Source: Gnetum montanum
Taxonomy: Eukaryota > Streptophyta > Gnetopsida > Gnetales > Gnetaceae
Direction of reading: 5' to 3'
DNA length: 64,000 bases
Assembly (NCBI GenBank): GCA_015680685.1
Contig: MNCI01008302.1
Location: forward strand, 331,931-395,930
Below the pieces are notes generated by a model. It did no database searches and was not told where the DNA came from. It saw only the letters and a list, made by a program, of their open reading frames with translations. Shown one piece after another: positions 34,949 through 44,850 of this stretch. Both the position numbers and the translations under genes were made by a program. How positions within the stretch are numbered: position 1 is the first letter of the stretch; every line of letters begins with the position of its first letter.

Positions 34949-35997
34949 TCGAAGTCTGGAGAACAAGCTCGATAGACATCGGCAAAGAATACGAAACACC
35001 ATAGTAGGCGGAATGCTGAGGCTATCGCTTGGTGAGTGTCGAGACATCACTCGGCTACACTTGAGAGTGTTGCATTGGTTTTGCAGAGGTTAAGGCAGAG
35101 AGAAAAGATGATGTTTAGTAGAGTCCCTCATCAGAATGCTCTGAGGGACTCCTTCGCATTTTCATCTTTGGCTAGCGCTATTCTTCAACCTCTCGTACAA
35201 CGGGTGTTTCCTTCACTAGATGAGTTGTGTTACATCCGTGAAGGGTTTTGACCCACCTACAAGTGTGTTCCATGCAGCGAGCTATGTTACGCATGCCATG
35301 GAACTAGCACTGTGTTCCCCAAGCGACGAGCTGTGTTACGCATGTAGTGGGAGTTTACACTCTGTAGTAGCCAAGCTAGTCGAGGCACTCGCTTCGTGAT
35401 ACGGTAGCATTTGTTGTTGTTGCGAGATGTGTCTGCCAAGGTCTTGCTGGCTACTAGCATTGTTGTAACTCTTGGGCACCATCGTTGGTGTGTGATGTCC
35501 TAAGCAGGAAGGCCAACAGCGGCCTTGGCAACACTGGTGTGGAGGAGCTGGTCTTGAAGGTGCCGAGAGTTACTATTGGTGCAGGTGCTCTGGAATCCCT
35601 GCCAGGGGCTTGCATTCCTGGTTCAACTATAGGATCAGCAACCACATAGCTAATGTCATGTAAGCCCAGGCACTGGCAGGGAGCTGGAGTAACAATATTG
35701 TGGTTGGGCCAGAATACTGCCGACACTCCAGATGCAGGAACTAGCCCCGGAACCATCATCAGGCTTATGGGTTGTGGCGACGGTAGGTTCAGAGGTCCAA
35801 TATAATGCCATACAGCCTCTTCGGAGGGTCAGCATGATGCCAAGGGTGGCGGCATCACATATGTTCCAGACCGTGTTCTCATTGTGTCGTGAACTGCGTT
35901 CTGGAACTACAATAGCCCACCCATGCATCGGCATCACGCCTACTCATTTGATGTGTATCTGGTGCTGGTGCACGTTGCAGATGTGACGCGAACCCAA
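34949..35997. other. 3' non-coding part of element G
   Basis: No gene supported. It holds a perfect 10-base inverted repeat GAGTCCCTCA/TGAGGGACTC at 35,121-35,151 and two near repeats of GAGCTNTGTTACGCATG (35,278 and 35,328). Open frames of 60-100 codons on both strands are without recognisable domains. Confidence 0.5.
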
Positions 35998-36273
35998 TTT
36001 AAGGTCTTGGTAGACCGTGTGCTGTTTTAAGGTCCCAGTGGACTGCTGTGTTGGTTTAATGTCCTAGCAGACCATCCATGCCAATTTATCGTCGTAGCAA
36101 ACAAGCAATGCCAGTTTATATTCATAGTGGACTATCAGTGCCATTTTTACGTCGTAGCAAATGGTTGCCACTAGTTTAACGTCATAGTGGACGATTGCCA
36201 CTAGTTTATCGTCGTAGTGGATGTTGCTCAGTGCTATTGCCAGTTTATCATCATAGCGGATGGTGGTTGCTGC
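35998..36273 (+). repeat. 30-base tandem array in G 3' UTR
   Basis: Nine units beginning TTTAAGGTC/TTTATCGTC at 35,998, 36,026, 36,055, 36,085, 36,115, 36,146, 36,175, 36,205 and 36,244. Unit pattern: TTTA, then NGTC, a TAGYRGAC-like core, and often TGCCA. Plant LTR elements of the Tat group are known to carry tandem repeats in their 3' UTR. Confidence 0.85.
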
Positions 36274-36289
36274 CGTTGCGCTTTAGACG

Positions 36290-37150
36290 TAGTACGGCTT
36301 GAGGTATGAGTCATTCACCGGGTTGGTAAACTTTTTGTCGTCCATGTCTGCTAGCTTGAAAGCTCCATTCCTGAAGGCTTTAGTGACCACGTAAGGTCCT
36401 TCCTAGTTGGCTAAGAATTTGATCACATGCTCATGGATGATCTTGAGGATAAGGTCTCCCTTCTACATTAGCTGTTAGTGTGGGTCTGCATGGTGCTTCT
36501 GTTGCTGCTTGCTTTGGTAGTGCTCGATGCATCTCAGCGTCTGCGCATGCTCCTCCTCCACAGAGTCGAGGTCGATGGTTCACGACTCATTGTTTTGGGC
36601 TTCGCTCACGACATCCGCGAGGATCATCTAGAGTGATGGTACCTGCAACTCGAGAGGCAACATAACTTCAGATCAGTAAACAAGACTATAAGGGGTCTTA
36701 CTTGTTGCACTTCTGCACATCGTTTGGTAGGCCTAGAGAATGTAGAGGATTTGCTCATGCCACCACCTTTTGTTGTTGTTAGGCATCCGCTTCAGCAAGT
36801 TGATGATGGACTTATTTGTAGTCTCTGCCTGCCCATTCGCCTAAGGATAATAAGGAGAAGAAAATGATTGTTTAATGCCTAGATTGCTACAGAAGGTTTG
36901 GGTTTCTGTACTACTGAACTGTGGTCTATTTTCGGTCACAATAGTCATTGGAAGCCCAAACCTTGTTAAGATATTGTCTAGGATAAAATGGTAGATTTGT
37001 TACAATGTTGTTTTACTTAGGGGAATAGCTTCCACCCACTTAGTGAAATACTCAGTGGCGGTGATAATGAAGCTATGCCCTTCAGAGGACTTAGGCATGA
37101 TAGGCCCTATGAGGTCTAATCCCCATTGTTGCAAGGGCCACATGATTTGC
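36290..37150 (-). pseudogene. Integrase of element G
   Basis: DDE core in order on the minus strand: QWGLDLIGPIMPKSSEG (first Asp, about 37,125), then FIITATEYFTKWVEA; RFGLPMTIVTENRPQFSS (second catalytic position, normally DNG, here ENR, about 36,940); ANGQAETTNKSIINLLKR (Glu, about 36,815). Later VKFLAN.EGPYVVTKAF and KLADMDD is the GPY-like C-terminal module at about 36,420-36,330. The N-terminal zinc-binding HHCC domain is missing. The stop-rich middle (36,700-36,480) and the lost Asp make it inactive. Confidence 0.85.
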
Positions 37151-37169
37151 ATTGGGTGTAATTCTGTAG

Positions 37170-38043
37170 GCTCTATGTGATACTACGAATCCTAGCATGC
37201 GTCCAGTTTTCACCCCGAAGACGTACTTCTTAGGATTGAGGCGTAAATCGTGCATCTGGCAACATTTGAGGACTACCCCTAGATCGCGTGGGTGATCAAC
37301 TACCTCCTTGTACTTGACTGCTATATCATCCACGTAGTCGTTTAATGTCTCTAGGATGTAATCACTAAAAATGTAAGTCATGGCTCGCTGGTAGGTTGCC
37401 CCAGCATTTTTCAGCCCAAAGGCATCATGATGTAGCAAAAGGTCCCCCATGGGGTCATGAAGGTTGTTGACATTTGGTGCTCTGGGTTAATGCGAATTTG
37501 GTTGTACCCGGAGAAACCATCCATAAAGGATAGCAGAGCATGACCAGTCGTGGTGTCAATGAGCTGATCTATGCTAGGGAGTAGGAAGTTTTCTTTGATC
37601 ATTGCCTTGTTCAAGTCTTGAAAGTCTATACAAATCCGTATTCCTCCTGTTTTCTTTGAAACCACAACGATGTTGGATACCCACTCTAAATAGTCAACTA
37701 GGTAGATGAAACCTGCTTGGTATAGCTTAGTGATTTCATCCCTCACATTTAACGTGATTTCTGGCTTAACTTTGTGAGTTTTTTGCTTAACTATCTTTAC
37801 ATGGGGGTCTAGGACAATGTTGTGCTGAATCAGCCACAGGTCCAGACCTGGCATGTTAGTGTACAACCATGCAAAGACATTGATGTTGTCTTGCAAAACT
37901 TTGACTACATTTTTGTGCATTTGCGTGTCTAGGAGGGAGCTGAGTTTCAATGTTTTCACCTCCTCCTTTGATGTGGTCACAAGCGTCTCAACAAGAGGAT
38001 CTTCAATTACATCCCCGGCCTCTAAGTCTAGGGCTTGAACCAA
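37170..38043 (-). pseudogene. Reverse transcriptase of element G
   Basis: One open piece 38,043-37,411 holds DNINVFAWLYTNMPGL, HNIVLDPHVKIVKQKTH, WVSNIVVVSKKTGGIRICID, FQDLNKA and LLSFMDGFSGYNQIRI, the usual first half of a Ty3 RT. After a one-base loss near 37,425 the frame continues with KNAGATYQRAMTYIFSD and YVDDIAVK, the catalytic YVDD box at about 37,330, then DLRLNPKKYVFGVKTGRMLG. At about 37,170 the sequence passes directly into integrase, so RNase H and the integrase N-terminus were deleted. Upstream to 38,240 lies a stop-rich linker with a few Ty3-like words. Confidence 0.88.
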
Positions 38044-38937
38044 ATGCTTGGGCTAGTCTAGGGATGCTTCTAAGGCTGCTATGGTGCTAGTTGTGGTCGA
38101 CCCTCAGTCGATCATATCGGGGTTCAGCTATCTCGCGAGCTTTCGCTGTGATCCTATTAGTGTTAAAGGCATGGAAAGGTTGAGAGGGATTTCCATCTCT
38201 TGCTTGACCTGCCATCATAAGATGAAATCTTGGTTAAGAGGTGTTTGTTGGCAAGAATTGTGTATAATGAAAATTTGCAAAGTAGTGATGTGATGCAGCT
38301 TGTGAAGTGTGATGACGTAAAGATTGCGAGTTTGCCAAGTTAGGGTCATGGCAAATCGCCAAGGCACAAGAGTGTAGGACTACTGTCATAAAATGTGAAG
38401 TTGTATGACTGTCAATATGCAAATGCCAAACTGGTAGTTTAATGTCACTTCGGACTGCTAGATCGCAACATGCAAAGTTTTAACAGGTAAGATAATAGTA
38501 TACAAAATAGGATATTACGAGCGTGAGAAGTGTCAAATTGCCGATGCAAAAATGGAAACATGAAATTGCTAAGAAATGTGATACTACCTATGTAGAAGAA
38601 GATGAGATAACCGCTGATGTAAGCATGTGGTGTTGTTAGTTTAACATCATTACGGACCGCTACGGGTACAACTATGCTAGGGTCGCTTAGTTTAATGTCT
38701 TTTCGGATCAGTCGTATTGCAATTGGCGCGATTACTAGTTTAAGGTCTTTTTGGACCCTTAACCAAAAACAAATATATTTCTTTTGTTTTCAAGAAGGCA
38801 AGTAGTTGGCTTGAAGTGTGTCAAGATTTTAATGTTAATAGTGTTGCGATGTCATGGCGAGCATGCTACGCTGTACGGTGTGCTCTGCATTAATCGAAGA
38901 GAGAGAGAGGCAAGTTTCCCCATCTTGGCATTACAAC
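38044..38937. other. Spacer between RT and antisense gene in G, with TTTAAGGTC motifs
   Basis: The RT linker on the minus strand reaches to about 38,240. Beyond that four plus-strand copies of the motif TTTAANGTCNTTTCGGAC lie at 38,438, 38,641, 38,692 and 38,740, the same family as the 35,998 array and the copies at 20,156 and 20,365 in F. No gene. Confidence 0.7.
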
Positions 38938-38946
38938 CATAAATAG
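38938..38946 (+). promoter_or_regulatory. TATA-like box of antisense gene G
   Basis: CATAAATAG, 151 bases upstream of the proposed ATG at 39,097. A possible intron donor GAGGTGAGT lies between them at about 39,050. Confidence 0.45.
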
Positions 38947-39096
38947 GGGTTAAACCTTGGCAACTTTGCCATTTTCACCGTAAAAGCATAAAGCCCACAT
39001 CGAAGCACAAGGCGATTTCGAAGAGCAAACTAATTGTGTTAATCGACTAGCGAGGTGAGTTTTTACAGTGAAAGGCGTAAGTGTGCAAGTAGGTAA

Positions 39097-42000
39097 ATGG
39101 CTCCTAAGACTCATTTGGTGCTTCCAAAGGTTGAGGAGGTGAAAAGGACCCTAGGGCATCAACCACAAGCGTGCGTTGTGCGCGGCAGAGCATGCTGTTG
39201 ACCCAGTAAGTTACTCTGTCCTCTTTGCCTTTTTCATTTTGTACCTTCTATTGTTCTCTACTCTTGTTTTGTGTCCTATTTTTTCTGCGTTCATTCTTGG
39301 CTATCTGTGTTTTTTGTGGTTGCGTCATTTTGGCCTTTTCACCACCGCGATCACTGTTTCGGCCATGGCAGATGCATAAACATTGCATCGTGGTTGCATG
39401 CAAGAGTGCTGAAACCACCATCACCGTGGTTATCACAACCATGGGGGCTAGGGCACTTTAAGTTACTTGACCTCAGCATGCTGCAACATAAAATCCTTGA
39501 GGGGGCCAGGCCATGATGTTATGTGGCAACGTGAAACATGTCTTGTTAGGGCATGTCGTCAATTGTTTTGCTGCTATGCTAGGCTTATTCACATGTTCTT
39601 GCTACCCTAGGCTTTCACACCTTTGCCATACTATGTGTGGGCAGAGGGTTATGCTATGCTACATACATGGACTGCTACATGTTGTTGCACTGCTTGTGTG
39701 CTACCTTTAATCATGATGCTAACATTCGCTAATTGTGTTGCGCAAGGTGGGGTTGAGGCCCAGGCTGATCGTTTTGAAAATCAGGGGAAGTCCTGTGCCA
39801 TGTGAGCAGACCTGTGGCCAATGCTCCTTTCCCCCCAGATACGTTTGGGAGAGCGAGTGGTCTAGTTCAGGGAAGGGGCACAAGACTTCTTGCAATTTCT
39901 TCTTGACAACTTTAGTGTGATCGTTTGGTCTTCTCTAGAGGAGAAGGAGTCATCCGGCATAATAGAAGCCATGCTGCCAAAGGCAAGTTGGGGCATCCTG
40001 AGATATTTTACCGATGAGGAAATCATGAGCAGACAGGGAGAGTGATCTGGCCAACACTCAACAGTTGAGGCATTTAGCCTAGATCTGGGACATGCCATAA
40101 TTCAACTACTACCACCGGTACAACACATTATTCCTCGCATGTTATATGGCGACGTGCTTTCAGAACCCACAAGGAACTATCTATTATGCTGGTGTGTGAG
40201 TTTTGCAGCTTTGCTCTACTGTGTTGTGCAACGTTGGTCATACTAGTCAAATGCTAACGGTGGTGTTTGTCATCAGGTTCTATATCGACAATGATGGGGT
40301 TCACAACCAACCAAGTCTACTGGCTACAACATGGCTAGCCCTACAGGAGTTCTCTTCTACCACGAGCCTGTAGGCGGGTGTAATTGGTTAGTGCGGGGAA
40401 GAATACCGCACCTATCTATGCTCATTCTATGCTTTTTACCATCAATGTAGGAAGAAGGGTTGTCTAGATAAGGAATGGACAGAACCCTTCAAAGAGGTCA
40501 TGGTTGAAGAAGCTATGATTGAATTCCCGTTGTTCCCATTACCGTATGAACTCGATGGGCTAAAAGGTAGGTGATGCATGCTCAAGTATTTTTTCCAATC
40601 CACATATTTTCTACATCATTATGCTAAACCTGTTTTGTAAAAATTGCTGCAGGGGTGAAGAAGCCCCATGAGGTGACGGTGGTAACCGCCGAAATGCAGG
40701 GGGCAAACATCTACTTCAAATATGGTGAAGTAGCAACAAGCCAGTGCTAGTTAGACCAAGGGGCCCCAGACCCCTTGGTCAAGAATGTCCGAAAGACGAG
40801 GCTTATGGATCTATTCATGGCCCCGAATCCTAGTGTTCCTGCTGCCGAGATGCTTTCCCCGGTCAACTCCTTCTCCGGGAGGGTAGGTCATTTTCGTACG
40901 TTCGTACGGGGCGTGCAAGTGGTCATTGAAATCAATGACCAGCTGTTTACAGGCCTATTCGATGTTCCTGCCGATGGTGTTTCCATAACGTCGAAGAGCA
41001 AATAGGAGTTGACTCTTCAGAAGAAGAATATCGAGGAGTGGCTGAGACTTACCAAGGAGCGGAAAGGGTACCCCATGGAAAAGTTGAAGGACGACCTTGC
41101 CATGGGGATTTATCCAGTCTTCTGTGCCCATGCATTCCTCCAACTGCTCACCTAGGGGAAGGTCCTGGGGCTCGATCAGGCTTGGATAATGCGGGAGGTT
41201 ATAGAAGAAGGGACCCATTACAACTAGGCCAGTTTCCTATGTAGTGGCTTGCAGGCTGAGATTTTGGGACTCTGTGAACACACGAAGTCCCGCTTCAACA
41301 TACACTATGCCTTCTACATAGGATGTCTAAAGTGCTTTGCAGAGTTTCTAGTGGTCTAGGAGGATGGAGTCTGGACCGTGTGAGATTGTGACCAGATTCA
41401 TAGGCTATGGATTTGCCAGATCCTCTAGACTATGCAAGCCCAAGATCTCCCAAAAATGGTCAGGGAGTCGTTGTTTTTAACGACTAAAAATCTGGTGGCT
41501 CACAGCATTCTTGACTAGGAATGCGTAGGAGAGACGTCCCCTATCATAGTCGGTAGCGCGATGCAGGGCAAACGTCTCATGGCTAAGACCATGCCTAAGG
41601 AGTTACGAAGGAAGAGACCTTCCCCAGCCAGGGAGACCCTTCATGTGGAGGAAGAGGATGGACAAAGACTGTGGCTAAAGCTGCAAAGGATGCAACCCCC
41701 CATTGGTAAACGTTTTCGTGTAATGCTTACTTCGATATTGTTTGCTACGCTATGCTGCGCTAGGCGGTGTAGCGTAGCGTAGCACCTATTTTGAGCTCAC
41801 TTGTGTTAGACTTATGCAAACATGGTTCTTTGCAAAGGAAGAAGAACAAGAAGAGGAAGGCGACAAAGAAGTGTCGACGCTTAAGACGAGGGCAACGAAT
41901 GAGAACATGGAGGCCCCAGTTTCGAAGGAAAGGACCTTGGTCGAGAATAAAGGAGCTCCTATTTCTAGGGTAGAGGTCCTTGTCATTAGGGAACCTTTTA

Positions 42001-43559
42001 ACAACGTAGAGCCACCCCCCTTGAATAGAAAAGATGCTAGTTTCCTAAAATGAAAGGCACCAGTCCATGAGGAAGGGGCTTGTATGGATTTGGCAGGGCC
42101 CTCCACCGAGGCTACCACCATCATCTTGCATCAGCAAGAAGAGAGACCGCAACCAGATGCTGGTGAGTTTGGCAACACGTCCGCCACATTATAGTCCATT
42201 TTGGCCATTGCTAATGTGCTTAGTTATGCAATAGGTGCTATTGCTGATACTATGGAACCTCCTCTGATTCGTGCAGAGTCATGGGCCAAGATCCTTGACA
42301 AGTTTACATTCATGCAGGGTCTTGTTGACGACATGATCAAATGCCTTCGGCAGGCAGACCCTAACGTGAGTAAGTAGTGGTATCAAATGCTTCTATGTGG
42401 TTATGCTAAAAAACTTTTAAGCTTCGTTGATTTTGCTATGCTAACGTAATTGCTATGTTCTTCGTGTCATCGCAGCCTCTTGACTCAAATGGGACCCAGC
42501 ACGACCTATGAAAGTTGGCGTCGTGCCTACAGTCTCACCTGACATGACCCAGGTGCCTCATCGAATGTTCGATGAGGCTCACAAGTGCGTCTTGCACTCA
42601 GCACACTCCCTATGGGAGTACAAGCATGTCAACGAGTACTTGTGGAAATGGGTCCAAAATGCTGAGTAAAGAGAGGCTGAACTGGTCATTGACGTGACGG
42701 ACCTTAGGTCGAGGGTCGACTTCCTCATAAATCGTAACCCTAATGTTGAGGATTTTCATAAGGCTGTAGATGATTACGCCAAGTTCTGGACTCTTGTTCA
42801 TCAGAATGTTGAATCTAGTCGTGAGATATTCAAATACAAAATGTAGATGGAGTTGCTAACCTAGAAGTGCCAAGACATGAAGGATATCAGTGCCAAGGTT
42901 TTCAAATGGGGGCAAACTTGGAGAAACCACAAGCATGTGTACAAGTTGGAGAATGACATCCATCGAAAACTGTACAGAGATGCTGCTGTGGAGGCATTCA
43001 TGTATGAAGCATTTGTAAATGCTATCGACGCTTTTGAGGCCTATGCTAAGTTTAAAGAGCAGGTGAAAGTTACGAAATCTTCCAACTTGCAAGTGGACCT
43101 TCCTACAGGAGAGACTGCAACCACCTCTCTTTCCTCAGGGTCCTTAGAATGGATGATCATGGAGAGGGAGAAAGCCACTGCTGCGAATACTGAACCTAAC
43201 AACAAGCGTTGGATGGACATAATGATAGAGGAGATCTGGCATTGCCTCAGGCTCGGCCTAGACCAGATACCCTTTGAGATCGACGCGCACCCATCTCAAC
43301 TTAGTCACTTTGCTGTGTAGATGCTCATGCTATGTTATAGTTTGTGTTTGTTTCCCTAACTGATTACTTCATTCCTTCGATGCAGACTCCAGATGAGGGT
43401 GCAAGGTCCGTGGAGGGAGGGAATGAAGAACCTATAGAAGGCAATGCAGGGGGAGGTGCTGCACAAGTAGATGAAATGGAGGCGAGCAACAAGGGCGATG
43501 CAAATAGAGACAACCCACGACAACATGGGATTTTTTCTTTAGAATTTTTGAAATGTTGA
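39097..43559 (+). pseudogene. Antisense multi-exon gene of element G
   Basis: Same block order as F. MAPKTHLVLPKVEEVKRTLG, then a donor ACCCA|GTAAGT at 39,206. LIVLKIRG and FLQFLLDNFSVIVWSSLEEK (39,750-39,920). MP.FNYYHRYNTLFLACYM (40,093) with FQNPQGTIYYAG, donor GTGAGT; FYIDNDG after CAG at about 40,276; VKKPHEVTVVTAEMQGANIY after GCAG at about 40,653; NVRKTRLMDLFMAPNPS, VRGVQVVIEINDQLFTGLFD and VPADGVS (40,775-40,990); LGLDQAWIMREVI; FYIGCLKCFAEFLV; LHSAHSLWEYKHVNEYLW (42,590); a helical open frame 42,877-43,320 with IWHCLRLGLDQIPFEID; a Gly/Glu-rich last exon ending at 43,559; AATAAA at 43,595. Stops and frameshifts show decay. No known function; see F for the phosphatase-like resemblance. 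Confidence 0.7.
41743..41784. repeat. Palindrome TGCTACGCTA in antisense-gene intron
   Basis: TGCTACGCTA at 41,743-41,752 and exact complement TAGCGTAGCA at 41,775-41,784, within the likely intron after the CCCATTGGTAAACG donor. Same word as the LTR hairpins. Confidence 0.85.
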
Positions 43560-43594
43560 AATTTTGTAAACATTTCCAATAGGAGAAAGTTTTG

Positions 43595-43600
43595 AATAAA
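43595..43600 (+). terminator. Poly(A) signal of antisense gene G
   Basis: AATAAA 36 bases after the stop of the last exon; counterpart of 25,079. Confidence 0.55.
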
Positions 43601-43677
43601 ATGAAAAACTTCAAAAAATAAATTTACTTTGCATTAACTCGCGTATCATGTAAAGTTTTCATGCTCTCGTGTGCTAG

Positions 43678-43780
43678 TTTTAGGCCATTTCGGACCATTG
43701 TGTAACATGCCAGAAGGATGGCATGTTATCAAGACAGAAAGCAAAGACACTAGTTTTAGGCCATTTCGGGCCATAGCGTG
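43678..43780 (+). repeat. TTTTAGGCC motif pair downstream of antisense gene G
   Basis: CTAGTTTTAGGCCATTTCGG occurs at about 43,675 and 43,751. Counterparts in F are at 25,204 and 25,289, in H three inverted units at 60,131-60,230. Confidence 0.8.
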
Positions 43781-43993
43781 ACATGCCAAAAGGACAACAT
43801 GTTAACAAGGCAAAGAAGTAGCTAATGTATAGGGGTGGTGACTAGGTATGTAGTAGGGTTGCTACACTATGCGTAGTTGCTTCCTGACCCATTGTAGGTT
43901 GATCGGATCGTAAGGACGAGGTGTTTCGCCAGGGCCCTTGTTCATATCGTTGTCCTCCACTGGGAAGGACAACCCAACCCATGCATTTTCAGT

Positions 43994-44850
43994 TTAGAGG
44001 CTGGCTTGCCAGGCCAATTCTCCCATTTGATGGTTGATGTATGCATGAGCAGGTGCTTCATTCTCAGAGGTTGTGACCTCTGAGCCTTGCTCCATGTCTA
44101 CATTGTTGATTGCTTGTGTTGTTATTTCATCACAATGAATCACCACCTCCTTGCCTGCATATGGTAAGTGGATCTCTTGGTGTATGGGTGAGGAGACAAC
44201 CCTAAGTTGCGCTAACCATGATCTTCCCAAGATCAGGTTAAACCCAGGCATTTCCTTGACTATGATGAACTTTGTTTCCGTGGGGAACTAGTCCCCTGCT
44301 ATGAAGTTTACATGAACTGTGCCCTTTACCAGGACGTGTGCCCCATTGGAGGATCTCAGACACGAGGTCATTGTGGGTTTGATCTAGTTGACCAATCCCA
44401 ACTTATCCACAATAGGGAAGGGAATGATGTTCATGGCAGCCCCGTCATCAACATGTACCCTTCGGATCCGGTGTTGGTCGACCCGAATCGTGATGAAGAG
44501 AGGCACTGCAGTCACTTGACCCCCTTTAGGATCTTCCCTAGTGATGTCATCACAAAAAGTTAATTGCAATGCCATGGACTCTATGGGTATAGAAGGAAGC
44601 ATGACCAAGTGGATCAGTTCCTCTTCTGTTGGCATGTTCTCGTCGACCGAAACCGTCATTAACATGCGGATCAAAGCCTCATGGTGGGGTACAGATGTCA
44701 TGATTAGGTCGTACAAGCTCAGTGTAGCATTTTTCTACTTTAGAGCATGCTTAACCTGGGTGAGGACGTCTAGAAAGTTTTGGCCATCCTCTTGTTTGAC
44801 ATTTTCCTCCTCTTCAATTTGTCCCAAAAGATGAATCTCCTAGGGAGAGG
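43994..44850 (-). pseudogene. Protease region of element G
   Basis: Open pieces 44,716-44,384 and 44,251-43,994 share the gag frame. MYDLIMTSVPHHEALIRML leads in; the active site is RVHVDDGAAMNIIPFPIVD at about 44,460-44,405; FNLILGRSWLAQLRVV at about 44,245-44,200 is the ILGRxWL box, here intact. A stop near 44,380 separates the two. The enzyme matures Gag-Pol; broken by one or few stops. Confidence 0.8.

Noticed and set aside
35454-35986. Frames of 84-101 codons on both strands
   Set aside because: No domain, no conserved counterpart; 3' non-coding part of G.
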